In this document: in pieces, positions 1 through 11,895 of the stretch
Position numbering within the stretch: the first letter of the stretch is position 1
Layout: every line of letters begins with the position of its first letter
Assembly: GCA_024734495.1 (NCBI GenBank)
Contig: JALMQS010000085.1
Location: 26,070,902-26,134,901, forward strand
Source: Forficula auricularia
Taxonomy: Eukaryota > Arthropoda > Insecta > Dermaptera > Forficulidae
DNA: 64,000 bases
Direction of reading: 5' to 3'
Made by a program: the position numbers and the translations under genes
The notes under the pieces: model-generated
Database searches by the model: none
The model's input: the letters and a program-made list of their open reading frames with translations, nothing else
Told to the model about the DNA's origin: nothing

Positions 1-1129
1 TCACGAATTATCAATGGAATGAGGAGATAGAAAGTCCAATTACGAGTGAGAGGAGAACTAGAGGTCGATTATCTAACAGCCCAAGACCGAGGAATGCCTA
101 TCAAATGCTGACAGCCCCGGGGCACCGACTCTTCCTTTTGTTAACAACAGATTTGATAAATAATAAATTAAAATTTCGTTTTGAATTTTTGATTTTAAGA
201 CGAAAATCAGAGACATGTTAAGTTCCAACGATGTACGAGACAAAAACCCAACAAAGAATTGCATTCTTGTTTTATTGGCAAATGTCAAAGTTGTTAAGGC
301 TTAGGGTGGTTGCAATATTTAAAAGGTGAAGAGTTGAGACTGAAGCAGAAATGATTTATTTAGAATTTTGGGTCATCTACTTTATTATCAATTATTATAA
401 TTTATTTGATTGATTTACCGACAGTTTCGGTCACCCCTGGTTAACCATCTTCAGTAGAAAATGTCGTTCAAGATTTGGAATTTGTCACTCTGCATACATA
501 ATTCATCCTTAAATACAATAGATATTTCAATAATTTATAAACACTCGTGAATGATTTTAGAATCTATTTTGATCTGAATAATAATTTTGAAATTGAGACT
601 ATTATCATTCAAATTTAATTAAATTAATACAAAAATTTGAAATTGAAAATTATTAATCCCATTTTGAAATTGATCATTCCGAATTTAAAATTCATTACTC
701 AGAATTTGAAAATAATTATTTCTATTTTGAAAATTATTAATCCGATCAATGTGATTATTCCAATTTTGAATGTTGTTAGTCTGAATTTGAAAATCCAATG
801 AGTGTACATTGTATTCTGAGTAATAACTCGAACACTTTGCGGAGTGTGGAATATCTTTCAAAAAATTTTAACTTTATGTGATTTCAGCTAAATCTTTCCA
901 GCTTTAATTTGTCCAAGATTTATGTTGACATTTTTTTATATATCGTGAATTGAAATAAACAGAGGCGAATGAATATCTGGAATGACAAGCGTCAAGGCGT
1001 AGAACATGAAGTGAATGGATAAATAAATACCTGTTTGTTTGCATGTTGTTTAAAAACCATCCGTATGACTGAGTAAAGACACGAAACCATGGGGTGAGGG
1101 TGGAAATGCGGGTGTTAACAATCACTTAG
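1..1129. other. AT-rich intergenic DNA, no gene
   Basis: I see no supported gene here. The region 560-800 repeats short phrases such as AATTTGAAA and TTTTGAAA in loose tandem, a degenerate AT-rich satellite-like stretch. The open frames on the minus strand at 73-288 and 904-1125 have no recognisable domain and mixed low-complexity composition. Confidence 0.5.
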
Positions 1130-1335
1130 GTGGGCGTTTTGGTTCAGGAAAGACACAGACACACAATCACAAGCACAAGTTCACACCCGACCAACTACGG
1201 AGATAAGATAGAGCCCAGGTGCCAGCCAGGCAACAACTAGCAACCTGAGCCGGAGCGGCAGCCTCCAATCCATCGGGGGTCCAGCGCGCTCTGGCGACCT
1301 CAACGCACCCACCTCTCTCTTTCTTATTCATGCAA
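1130..1335. other. GC-rich, CpG-containing island of unknown role
   Basis: This stretch is far more GC-rich than its surroundings, with CGGAGCGG, CGGGGG and GCGCGC runs, and is followed by a CT-rich tract (CACCTCTCTCTTTC). Such islands in AT-rich insect DNA are often promoters, 5' UTRs or SINE-like repeats. There is no long reading frame, no TATA box I would trust and no box A/B pair. The role is unknown. Confidence 0.35.
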
Positions 1336-1542
1336 TAAGCAGGTACATTGTATGAAAACGGCTCAATAAATAATTAAATCTTTAGATCTTGCCTTTTCGA
1401 AATTATATTCCGAGTTTATTGCATCTTTTTATTTCAGTTCTTCCATAGCACAATCTTGTATTTTAAAATCACTACCTAATTTTAAAACAGACGATGAGAC
1501 ATTGCAGTTGACAAATTTTAAAAACTTCCATTTATCAATTTT

Positions 1543-3330
1543 TAACCGACTTCGAAAAAGGAGGAGGTTCTCAATTCGACTGAATTTTTTTTTTGTTTTG
1601 TTTTTTGTATCTGTTATTCGATTCCTTCGCCAATTGTGAACGGATTTTTATGATTTTTTGCATTGTGTTAAGTCTAGTTCCCGATTGGTCCCGTTTAAAT
1701 TTCATTGGTATTGGACCTTTTTTAACCGACTTCAAAAAAGGAGGAGGTTCTCAATTCGACTGATTTTTTTTTTTTTTTGTGTTTATGTTACCTCATATCT
1801 TCGTCAATTGTGAACCGATTTTGATGATTTTTTTTGCATTTGGTACAGTCTACTTTCCGATTGGTCCCTTTTTTCTCATTGGTATTGGACCTTTTTTGAT
1901 ATCTTTGTTCGGGCATAACTTCTTTGTTTATTAACCGATTTTAATGATTCTTTTTTTATTGGAAAGTGGGTACCTTAGGAGTGGTACCATATTAATTTGG
2001 TCAAGTTCTGAAGATATGATCAATGACGAAATAACGTAAATCTCTAATTCTTATGACCAAATAATCGAAATTATAATAAATAAAATCTTTTATAAAAAAA
2101 TCTTAAAACATTCATTTAAAACCCACAAACGTTTCGAGAGAATTTCTATATTTATTAATTGAATTTTATTATCATTTTCTGATTCATTCGCCCGACGCTT
2201 TCTCTTACGAGATACATTCAAGGTATTATATTAAGTCACTATTAATAGCACCACCTAAAAGAGAAAAATAAAAATAATTTTTATAAAAAACTAAAACAGA
2301 CTTCAAAAAAATTAAATGCAACAAATAAAATAATATATAATAATAACTTAAAAATAAAATAAAATACACTAAAAGGTAAGTATAAAATAATTATATAATT
2401 TAGTTACAACTAAACGACGAAATATTAACATGAAATCATTTTTTGAAGTCGGTGCCAAAAATATACATTTTATGAATCGCACTCGATGGTCTTACTTAGT
2501 ACGTTTATTATTTTATTTGTTGCATTTAATTTTTTTTGAAGTCGATTTTATTTTTTGTTATGTATGTTCACGCATAACTTCTTTGTTTATGGACCGATTT
2601 CAATGATTCTTCTTTTATTGAAAAGGAGGTACCTTAGGGGTGGTACCATATTAATTTGGTCAAGTTCTGATATGATCAATGACAAAATAACGGAAATCTC
2701 CATTTCATATGAGCAAATAATCGAAATTATAATAAAAAATCTTTTATAAAAAAAAAAAAAAACAATCTTAAAATGTTCATTTAAAACCCGCTAACGTTTC
2801 GAGAGAATTCATCTATGTATTAATTGAATTTTATTATCATTTTGTGATTCATTCGCACGACTTTTTCTATTACCAGATGCATGCAAGGTATTACCTTAAG
2901 TCTCACTAAATTGTCAACATCACTAAAAAGAGAAAAATAAAAATAATTTTCAGAAAAAAATAAAACCGAATTCAAAAAAATTAAAATCAACAAATAAAAT
3001 AATAAGAACGAAAAAATTAAATAAAATTCACTAAAAGGTATAAAATAATTATCTTATTTAGTTACAACTGACCGACGAAATTTTTACATGAAATCACATT
3101 TTGAAGTCTGCGCTAATCATATACATTTTATGAACCGCACTCAACGGATCTTACTTAGTACGTTTGGCGGGTAATGAAGACAACATAGCGTAAGCTCGAT
3201 TATATAGTTTGTTTGGCACCGACTTCAAAATGTGATTTCATGTAAAAATTTCGTCGTTTAGTTGAAACTAAATAAGATAATTATTTTATACCTTTTAGTG
3301 AATTTTATTTTATTTTTGGGTTCTTATTAC
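1543..3330. repeat. Cluster of AACCGACTTC-type interspersed repeats
   Basis: At least three copies of one repeat family are packed here. Copies open with AACCGACTTC at 1544 and 1724, followed by an A-run, GGAGGAGGTTCTCAATTCG and a T-run. Matching inverted ends, GAAGTCGGT or variants, lie at 2446, 2539, 3104 and (reversed) 3222. The phrase with GTACCTTAG and GGTACCATATTAATTTGG occurs at about 1970 and 2630. The termini form an inverted repeat, and arms at about 3014-3112 and 3222-3312 are near-perfect reverse complements. The family looks like a non-autonomous, terminal-inverted-repeat element. No transposase is visible. Short open frames here, such as 2555-2749, are repeat-derived. Confidence 0.7.
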
Positions 3331-5068
3331 ATATTTTATGAAGAGAACAATTTCTATGCAATAAAATTGGAATAGAATATTTTTTTAATTAAGTTTAACG
3401 ATACCATCCTCACTATTCTCAAGTTTGATAGATTAAGTAATCTAAAAAAAAATCACGAGAGATTATCAAGTGCTGAATCCGAGTTTTTATTGATGATTTC
3501 TATTATATATCAGAAGGGTTGTATTCACTTAGCCGAGAATTTAATCCTACTTCCAAAAAACAGTCCGGGCATCTTCTTGTCCTTCGAAGTGGACATATAA
3601 GGACACTCGTAAAATTTTGCGTTCTAATGATTGTAAATTTAAATATATAGGCATGCTATATATTATAGTTTAAATAAAGATTAGTGGGTGTTTGGAATTT
3701 TGAATTTCTTCAAAACTCGAAGGGCAATAAAATGACTAACTTTTAAGTAGTTAAGTGTTGGTTCTAGGTGAACCATTTTAATATAATAATAAAATGACTA
3801 TTCACGAATTGAATAAATATACAATTTCGAATTGGCAATAGTAGTAGTGTTAAATTTTCTAAAAATGGGATGAATATATACCTACAACACATCTAACTAA
3901 AACTAAAAATCATCCATAACACCTAGAAATTGCCTACATTAAAATCAAACAAATTTTGTGAGCCTCATTTAGAAAAAGAGTTAAAATTTAATATTGATGT
4001 AAAGAAACAATGTTATTTTGATTGTATTTTAGAACTTTACTTGCTTAAAAATTTACGAAATGTTTCATTTTTCAAATTTTAGTACTACTGAACTACTACT
4101 ACTGCTACTACTGAACCTACTACTGAACCAGTGGTGACCGAAACTGTTTAGTGAATTAAAAAAATAAAAAATAATAATTAAATAAAATTATTGTCATTTA
4201 TTAGTTTGTGAATATAAAAAGCTTTCATTTAAAAATAATTTAAAAATTTAAGTGAAGATTCTCGTAGGGATGTAGACAAAACATTTTTTAAAACGACAAT
4301 TAATCATAAGTAAACGTTTCGTCAATTTAATTTCGACTTCCTCAGCAACTAAGATTTTTGTTTCAAATACATAAATAAATATATTTAATAAATATAAATT
4401 AATAAATTCCAATTATAACAAATTTTAGTTTATTAAATAGATTCATTGCTTTCATTTGAAACAAAAACATCAAAGTTGATGAGGAAGCTGAAATTAAATC
4501 GACAAAACTTATTGATTAATTCTTGTTTTTGAAAAGATCATTTTGTCCACACTCTTCTAATCATCAATTAAATCTTGTAATATGTTTAATTGGGAAAACA
4601 TAAATTTAAAATTTACAGCATTTGATAATAATTCGTCTGAAATTATATATAATAATTTTCAAAATGTCTCTGTAACATGCCATAATATAACAATATTATT
4701 GTTAACTCAATTGGAGACGAAATTATAACCTCTAGCAACCACAAATGGTTGGTAATTAATAATTTTTTTTCTTATTTGTATTTTTTATTTACTTCATAAC
4801 AGCCAACCAATAATATTTTTGAATTAAAGTTTTTCATAGTCCTCTCTCACCAAATTTAGTTTGGCTTTCTATTCACGTTCAGACGCTATGTCAAACCCAC
4901 TAAACTTCTATCTAATCCTATATCAAGCTTAAATTGGCCCCAAGCTTGAATATGGCTAACATTTGATAAAGGGATTTCCAAACGTTTTCTTGATACCCTG
5001 GATGCAATCCAAAGGCGAGCAATAAGATTATAAAGGAGATTCAATCCTGTCTAGCTCAATCAACTCTA
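3331..5068. other. AT-rich intergenic DNA with one Thr/Glu-coding scrap
   Basis: No full gene is supported. At about 4081-4150 a good acceptor-like TTTCAAATTTTAG precedes ACT/GAA/CCA codons that read Thr-Glu-Pro-like repeats ending in TVTETV-type residues and a TAG, with AATAAA signals just after 4160. This could be the last exon of a Thr-rich secreted protein, but an in-frame TGA lies at the start and no upstream exon is seen. I rate that reading as weak. Confidence 0.25.
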
Positions 5069-5070
5069 TA

Positions 5071-5800
5071 GTCCAGTCAAATTGTGTTTTTATCAGGAAA
5101 GTTTTGGGGTAGTTCTGATTTTTTGCATAGATTTTTTGGGGCACTGAATCCAAATCTGAGGCCTTCCACCAAAATTTCGTGACACAATATTGTATAAAAT
5201 GCAAAAAAATGTGAAAATTTCCATTTTTTGGAGGTTTTTCGCTTATAACTCGAAAACTATCAACTTTTCGTAAGTAACCTTCCTATTCAAAATAAAAGTT
5301 CATAAGAATTCCTATAAATTTTCGACAAAGACCACTCTATACATTTTTAAAATAGATTAAATTTGCTACAATTCAAACAAAGTTTCATCTTAATTGCATA
5401 AATGGTAATCCATGTCGCAATGAGGTTGAAGTTTTGAAAAATTGAAATTTTTTATAAAAAATCGCATATTTGCCTTCATAAAATAAAAACCACTCATCCT
5501 AGAAACTTTATTCCTATCTCATTCTCTAGGAAATTTTGTTGACTTGAACGTTTCCGTGTACCACTTTTTTGTTAAAACTCTTAGATTTATAGATATCCAG
5601 TATTTTCCATCACAGAATATGATCTGAATCCTCACAGCCAAAAAATGGGGATTTTCACCTTTTTTTGCATTTTCTACAATGTTTCATCACAAAATTTTGA
5701 TGGAAGACCTCAGATTTGGATTCAGCGCCCGAAAAACACATAAAAGCAATAAATCAGAACTACCCCAAAACTTTTCCCATAGGGGGCCATTTGACTGGAC
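5071..5800. mobile_element. 730-bp MITE with TA target duplication (Tc1/mariner-like ends)
   Basis: The ends are inverted repeats: GTCCAGTCAAAT at the left and ATTTGACTGGAC at the right, each bordered by TA (5069-5070 and 5801-5802). The inversion continues inward through TTTTGGGGTAGTTCTGATTT and its complement near 5735-5775, and through the phrase around CCAAATCTGAGG. The interior is non-coding. A diverged, end-less relative lies at 41198-41855, sharing the CGACAAAGACCACTCTATAC and TATCAACTTTTCGTAA phrases. A TA duplication and long inverted ends fit a non-autonomous Tc1/mariner-type element. Confidence 0.8.
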
Positions 5801-5802
5801 TA

Positions 5803-6516
5803 CTTTGGATCATCGAAGAATCGTCTGCTTTACTTTGTTCTGAGATTATAGCTCAACCAGTGGGGTAGGTATGTATAGATTTTGTATGAGGAGGGGGGAG
5901 TTCGGTCACTGATCTGTGATTTATCTAGGTATTTTATTATTTAATAGTTTTACTTTTAAAAATGATGTTATTAAGCCAAAAGAAAAAAATTAGTACACAA
6001 TATCGAAACAATCCCCCTTCTCCAAAAAATACTGATTTGCGTGAATCACGTATTTTAAAAAATCAAATTAATACTTAGATGGTACGGTTAGCGAACAAAT
6101 AATATCAAAATTAACGATACATTAAAATTTCAGAAAAATTAACGTAAAATTTTTTAAGTTAAAATTTCGAAAAATTAAATGTTATTAATTGAGAAACAAT
6201 TTTCTATTATTCATTATTATTATTATGTATTATTAATTAGAATATAAAGGTTAAAGGAGACAATAAAAATGTGTGTTTTCTGCTAGAAAAATATATTTTT
6301 TAATTTAATTAATAATTAATTAGAATATAAAGGGGTTTTCTGCTTCAATTATAATAACTTTAAAGAATACCTATGAATAAATAAATATTTATTAAACATT
6401 AATATTTGTAATTATATTTATATAAATAAAAATTCAATTTTAGAATATAAAAATTATATATGTGGTCACCAAATTACAGCCGAATCAGCTTATCACATAG
6501 CTTACAAATCTAAATA
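5803..6516. other. AT-rich DNA with ends of the hammerhead-like element
   Basis: No gene is seen. At 6241-6290 the phrase TTAAAGGAGACAATAAAA followed by TGTGTTTTCTGCT matches the outer end of the inverted element at 31688-32009; a reversed partial copy (TTCTGCTTCAATTATAA) follows at about 6330. The ribozyme-like core is absent here, so this is a deleted copy of that family. Confidence 0.5.
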
Positions 6517-6840
6517 CAGTCGACTCTCGATAATTCGAATTTTTCAATAATTCGAACTCTTCAGCTGTTAACTTCGGTAAATCGAAAAAATGCTGTGTAT
6601 TTTGATACCCTCGATAACTCGAATTCCTTTTCGTAACAAGAGGGGGAGAGAACGTTCTATAATTCGAACTAGGCCGCTTCCCCTCTTTATTATTCGAATT
6701 TTTCCTAACAAAAAACTATTCTTATTTGTTTTAATTAGGTATTTTTTATCCAATAATATTTATTTATTTATTTATTTGTTTATCCAGAAAAATACACAAC
6801 ATTCATTATGTCATGTCCTATAGAGTTGACAAGTCAACTG
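6517..6840. mobile_element. 324-bp pogo/Tigger-like MITE
   Basis: The left end CAGTCGACTCTCGATAATT and right end AAGTCAACTG form a short terminal inverted repeat (CAGTYGACT), each bordered by TA (6515-6516, 6841-6842). The left part repeats the phrase ATAATTCGAA or ATAACTCGAA several times, as is typical of pogo/Tigger family ends. No transposase domain is present; overlapping open frames on both strands (6568-6753 and 6590-6823) are incidental. Confidence 0.7.
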
Positions 6841-6842
6841 TA

Positions 6843-7835
6843 CATAGGACCGGATTAAAATCGTATATCTATCTTATATTATATATCTTATATATATATA
6901 TATATATATATTATAAATTAATGATCTCCTCTGCTGATTATCGCACCTGAAAAACGATTGGACTAAAAGTGCTAGGAATCCAATTCCCTACAACTTTGCT
7001 TCTAGCAAAATTTGTCGTAGAGTTAATAGTTGAGGGGTTTTTGAAAATTTCTATTAGTCATCCCTCCAACCCTCTTTTGGGGTTAAATATCAAATTGTCC
7101 TATGCCCTAGATTTTAAGTTGGATAACATGTGACCTAAATATGAATTTTCATAAAAAATACCTCCTCTGGCTTTTATGACAATTGCGATCAAAATTTGCT
7201 CGGACAGACAGAAAACAGACAAACAGACGGTAAATTTTCTTAGAACCAAGCGCGATATTGAGAGCAACATGATGTGCACTCTTCACGATATAATATAGTT
7301 TCTTAAAAATTTTTTAGCATCTTCTTGAATGCATAGCCAGTGGTATACTGGGGAGAGGGGGCCCTTGTCTCTGATCAGGGGGCCCAATTTTGATAAAGGT
7401 ATAGACAATTTTTTAGAATTCAAAGCTCGTAAAAACAGTTTTGGCTTTTTTTTATTGACAGAATAAGTTAAAATCATTTTTATAAAACAGAAAATGTCAG
7501 ATTAATAAACTTTTTTAAATAATATTTATTTCTCTGCTCCAAGTTCTTTTTTCTTTAGTCATAATATTTTTCATTTTCGATATCATTTTAACTATTTAAT
7601 GTGAAACAAGTGACCTAGAAATCTTAACTCATAGTAAATGAATATTTCATATAATATTTATTTACTTTTATCTTTGATTTTAATTAAATTAATATTAATT
7701 ATATATTTTGTATGGTGATCATTCTAATAAGCGGGGTTCCCAGGGAGATTTCTGTCCCGTGTCTCGATAGCTGTAGGTACGCCACTGTGCATAGGAAAGT
7801 TGAAAAGGACTCTTGTATTTTTTTTATTTTTTTTT
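6843..7835. other. Intergenic, AT-rich, with a (TA)n tract
   Basis: A TA-dinucleotide run lies at about 6890-6912. At 7200-7270 a CAGACAGA-type run with AACCAAGCGCGATATTG resembles the tails of interspersed repeats seen also at 22130-22230. No gene is supported; the minus-strand open frame at 7283-7477 lacks any recognisable domain. Confidence 0.4.
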
Positions 7836-8275
7836 AGTTGAACCGGCATTAGGCACTCTCTATCAGTGAGCGAATGCAAGATGCCCGCCCGCCTGGGCTG
7901 GTTGGCTGGTTGCTAACTGGGTGGGCCATCTGACCTCCCTCGTACTGACTCAATTGGTGTCGACCAATTGCCAGGAGCTTGGCATTGCCAGGAGTTCTCT
8001 CAACTCAGAAGGCTTCCCGCTCCTTGTGATTTCTAATAAAACGCAGTTGCCATCTATGGGAAAACAACGATATTTATAGTGGCGCTGGAAACCAACTAAA
8101 TATGAATTTAAAAATAAAACTATTGAAAAGATTTTATTTGCCGAGAGTAGCAGAGTTGTGGATTCAAAAACTAAAGTATTTTTTTTTGGCTTTTCGGCTT
8201 TTCTAGCCATGAGCCAATTTACGATAATAATTATTTTTTCAAATTTGTCTCTACCCCAGGTTTATTGGTAACCAT
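7836..8275 (-). repeat. SINE tail in reverse with adjoining GC-rich repeat
   Basis: Read on the minus strand, 8180-8270 carries a variant of the 3' part of the SINE at 11896-12068: ACCTGGGGTAGAGACAAATT, then ATCGTAAATTGGCTCATGGC, then TAGAAAAGCCGAAAAGCCAA with an A-rich tail. The tRNA-like head is missing, so the copy is 5'-truncated. The adjoining GC-rich block 7836-8045 (GCCCGCCCGCCTGGGCTGG) is of unknown type. The minus open frame 7950-8210 is produced by this repeat. Confidence 0.6.
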
Positions 8276-8705
8276 TGCTGAAAACATAGAGGAATCGAGT
8301 TAAAATCAAAAATAGCGATTGATTCTCATTTAGTACAGGAGGAATAACCATTCTATATTCGATTTTTGACGTTTCGGTTTTTATTGGTAACCATTGCTGA
8401 AGACAGAGAGGAATCGACTTAAAATAAAAAATAACACAAGCTTGAGTTGTTTACCAAAAAGAATTTAGTCTTTTTGATTTTAAGTCGATTCTTTCACGTT
8501 TTCAGTAGACGTTGCCATTAATAGTCAAAACATCAAAAATGGAATGCAATAAGGTTATTCCTCTAGTATTAGATAAGAATCGATCGTTATTTTTGATACT
8601 AGGACAGCTCTAGTGTACAGAGTTCTAAAGTGTTTTCACTTTTTTATTATTTAATGAGTGAGTGAGCGGTTCTTTCATTAGAATGATAATTTTTAAAAAA
8701 AAAAT
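8276..8705. repeat. Interspersed repeat pieces with local inverted copies
   Basis: The phrase TTTATTGGTAACCATTGCTGA occurs at about 8259 and 8378, and its surroundings (AGAGGAATCGA...TTAAAAT...AAATA) recur inverted at about 8475-8590. The piece AGCTCTAGTGTAC followed by a CACTTTTTTATTATTTAATG phrase at 8605-8660 belongs to the family also seen at 9640, 47730 and 55130. No coding capacity. Confidence 0.5.
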
Positions 8706-8707
8706 AA

Positions 8708-9345
8708 AAACCGACTTCAAAAAATGAAATGCAACAAATAAAATACACTAAAAAGGTATAAAATAATTATTATCTTATTTAGTTACAACTAAACGACGAA
8801 ATATTAACATGAAATTACTTTTTGTAGTCGGTGCCAAACAAACTATACCTATAAGCGAGCGTACCCACCAAACGTACTAAGTAAGATCCATCGAGTGCGA
8901 TTCATAAAAGGTATATGTTTGGCACCAACTTCAAAAAGTAATTTCATGCTAATATTTCGTCGTTTAGTTGTAACTAAATAAGATAATAATTATTTTATAC
9001 CTTTTAGTGTATTTTATTTGTTGCATTTAATTTTTTGAAGTCGGTTTTTATTTTTTTCTTAAAAATTATTTTTATTTTTCTCTTTTTAGTGATGTTATTA
9101 ATAGTGATGATATCATCAGAACTTGACCAAATTAATATGACACCATCCCTAAGACACCCCCTATCGGATAAAAAAAGAACCACCGAAATCAGTTCATAAA
9201 CAATGAAGTTAGGTCTAAAAAAACCTAATAAAAAAGGTCTAATACCTATGAAAAAAATGGGACCAATTGGCGGAGATATAAGGTAACATAGGCAGAAAAA
9301 AAAATCAGTCAAATAGAGAACCTCCTCCTTTTTTGAAGTCGGTTA
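8708..9345. repeat. AACCGACTTC-family element with a long internal palindrome
   Basis: Arms at 8710-8830 and 8921-9050 are reverse complements over about 120 bp; both carry TAACTAAATAAGATAAT-type and AAACGACGAAATATTA-type sequence. The 90-bp spacer contains AAACGTACTAAGTAAGATCC. The element continues to a second inverted end at 9331-9344 (TTTTGAAGTCGGTT). The minus-strand open frame 9004-9312 lies wholly inside and is not a gene. Confidence 0.75.
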
Positions 9346-9985
9346 AAAATAACCATAAAGGGCGCGGCTAGAATTATATCTCTTTCTTTAGAGCTAAAAG
9401 GGATATTGGAAGGATACCTGTCTGGACTTGTAAGTGGCATCCACTTACAAGAAAAGACCTGTTTCATACTATAAGAGATGAATTTCTTAATTTCTATTAT
9501 TCTAGTAGAAATGGCCTTTGCACTCGGACCAAAACGATACCTACTCGTTATATAGAGAGAGAATATTCAATTGGGCTTGATTAAAATTCAGACAAAAATG
9601 TACAAAACACAAAAGAAATTACTTGTTGCGGCTCTAACTAGCAAGCAAACCGAGTCTTGAAAAAGTTTTTACTTTTTCTTTTATTTCTTTGTATTTTTAA
9701 TCGCGTCGAGAAATCCACTAAAATTTAGTTCACAATTAACTTTGTCGAGGCAGAACTTAATAATTTTTTCCAAATAACCGGAACACTTGAACAATACCTT
9801 CAAACCGGATCAGTCCCGGTCAAACCGAGCCGTATGTTAAGCCTACCTACTTAACATTTAAATAATTTTTAATATTCAAAAAATTTTCACAGAAGAAATG
9901 AAATTTTCTAAAAATTATATATTCCCCCCCCCCTCACTGGAGGGAAATAAAAATAAAATTCTAGAGTGTTTTTTAGTAATTTCAA
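9346..9985. repeat. Interspersed repeat family ending CCGAGTCTTGAAAAAGTTTT
   Basis: The block 9355-9700 (TATCTCTTTCTTTAGAGCTAA, TTTCTATTATTCTAG, TTTGCACTCGG, ATATTCAATTGG) is shared with 47730-48045. Orientation and order differ, with the GAGTCTTGAAAAAGTTTT piece last here and first at 47750. A poly-C tract lies at about 9925. No coding frame. Confidence 0.55.
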
Positions 9986-10580
9986 AAGACAATTCAGTCG
10001 AATTGAGAACCTCCTCCTTTTTTGAAGACGGTTAAAAAGACACCTCTATATCCGAAATATGAGCTTAATAACTTGAAAAACATTTTGTTTAAGACCCCAA
10101 AATAAAAAATAAAAAAAAACATTTTTCTGTTAAGGGTCAAATTTTGAATAAAAACCTTCCAGAAATATTTCAACAATAGACTTATGAACCAAAATTGAAT
10201 ACTATAACTTAGAAACCCGAGGAGATAGAAAACTTTAAAAATTTCAAAAGCATACTCCAAAATGACTATATCTCCCTTTTAGGGGCAAAAAGAATAAAAA
10301 TTAAAATATTTTTTTGTAATTTAATGCTTCACTGTTCTAAGCTAAAACCATATCTACATCTTAAAAGATCATGAAAAAGTCTGAAACCCAATTTTGGGAC
10401 CATTTCACCCCTTTAGGGTTGGAATTTCACAAAATACCTTTCTTAGCATACCCATAATTCGTAGAAAGAATATACAGTCCAAATTTCATTTTTCTAGATC
10501 CCCTGGTTTGGGCTGTGCTTGAATGAATGAATGAACGAAGGGATGAATGATGAATGAATGAATTATTGAAACTTCACCTT
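9986..10580. repeat. AACCGACTTC-family end plus (TGAA)n microsatellite
   Basis: The reversed family terminus (CGAATTGAGAACCTCCTCC then TTTTTTGAAGACGGTT) lies at 9995-10034. Downstream are repeated phrases with TATCTCCCTTTTAGG and CCATTTCACCCCTTTAGGG, typical of a decayed interspersed repeat. A GAATGAATGAATGAACG microsatellite occupies about 10522-10565. The minus open frame 9994-10260 is repeat-derived. Confidence 0.5.
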
Positions 10581-11029
10581 CTCTTTTTATATATTATATA
10601 ATTATCAACGTCTCTTAAAAATACATTTAATAAATAATCAAAGCTCAGTCTAAGTTGGGGAAGATTAATTAACTTTAAAATATAATAAAAAAATTAATCA
10701 TTGTTTTTCTCACTAGTCAAATGAAATGGCAACCAAATTAAAATAATTTTTGTTAGAAAAGTAATAGAATAGTAATAGAGTCTTTATCTTGCATTTGTAT
10801 CATTAACAAAATTGTATGTAATATAAATTAATATTTGTTATACTTACTATTATTTTTTTAAAAATTTTCCAATCGCCGCAAAGCCCCTGGAAGTTATGCA
10901 ACTATATAGTTCGGTCTGGATTTGCAAAGCCTATCCTAAGACTCTCAAGGCGTTTTCATTTTTTAATTACATAGATTTATGGAATAAATAGTTTAAAATA
11001 GAATAATTTTAAAAACCATCACATGCTTA

Positions 11030-11155
11030 ATTAAATTCAATCTGAATGAATACTATAATTTGTGACTTTGATTGAGACCATGGGTTCCGTAGTATTTACC
11101 TGAGGATCCTTTGAAGCCGCGCTACCCGTGAGACCGATTACAATCTGCTTCGCAT
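11030..11155. repeat. Interspersed repeat shared with 54690-54800 and 61230-61325
   Basis: The three copies share AAATTCAA, TGAATGAATA-type, TTTGTGACTTTGATTGAGAC, CATGGGTTCCGTAGT and CCTTTGAAG phrases, ending here in GACCGATTACAAT. At the other two copies the repeat is preceded by CCTCTGGACGAGAC and CACGTG phrases. The type is unknown; there is no coding potential. Confidence 0.6.
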
Positions 11156-11895
11156 GGATAAAGTAAAATTATTGTAAAAATTGTAATTATTCTTATGTAT
11201 TTATGTGCCGGCCTTGGAAATTTTTAAGTCGTCAGTGCGGCCCGCTGTGCGATTTGGGTTGGACAGACCTGGTCTAGGACTTATAGGTATATTGTTAGTT
11301 CTATTTTTTGGACCCCCCCCTAGTTTTGGCCCACAAAAAATGATAACTCTTTTTTTATAAGTGGTTCATTTGATAGTAAATTTCACTTTTTTTTTAGTTT
11401 GAAAGTCTTTTAATTTTAATTTTTTTAACCCCATTTTGTTTTGATCTATATTTACAATCTGTTAAGATTTTGTTAACGTACATTCAATTTCAGTGCAATT
11501 GTATCATATGAGATGAATATTTCGTCGTAAAATATTATTGTGGTCAAAATCTGAATGAAATGCTCAGAGTTTTGATAAACATTTACACGTGGCTTTTCAA
11601 TCCCTATCGTTAAGTCATCGACATTATCTGCAGATAAGCTTTAACACGACACACTGAAATTACACGCTATAGAGTCCGCTCGATTCTAACTGTCTCGCTT
11701 CAAATGCACTTGCATTATTTATTCAAATCATTTGGCTTATTTATTTTTTGATTTTTCGAAATGAGATATAAGTATAATTTCATATGCCACTATCTGATTA
11801 AAAATACAAACAAATTTATAAATCTAATCACAACAATAGTTTCCATGGTAATATGAACTGAAAATAATATTTTTTTTAAATATCTCTCTTTTAGG
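11156..11895. other. Intergenic with a hAT-like right end
   Basis: At 11225-11275 the phrase GTGCGGCCCGC followed by GGGTTGGACAGACCTGG resembles the right end of the vertebrate and insect hAT elements that finish in CGACCCCTG or GACCAGGCCTG. No matching left end or target duplication was found. The rest is AT-rich and non-coding. Confidence 0.35.

Noticed and set aside
73..1125. Minus-strand open frames of 71 and 73 codons
   Set aside because: No domain, no splice or promoter support, and surrounded by repetitive AT-rich words.
2555..2749. Plus-strand open frame of 64 codons
   Set aside because: Lies fully inside a copy of the AACCGACTTC repeat; the same sequence elsewhere in the window is broken.
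4081..4150. Thr-Glu-Pro coding last exon with acceptor and polyadenylation signal
   Set aside because: An in-frame TGA sits at its start unless an extra base is assumed, and no upstream exon was found; kept only as a remark.
9004..9312. Minus-strand open frame of 102 codons
   Set aside because: It is the complement of a repeat copy with palindromic arms; hydrophobic residues come from poly-A/T tracts.
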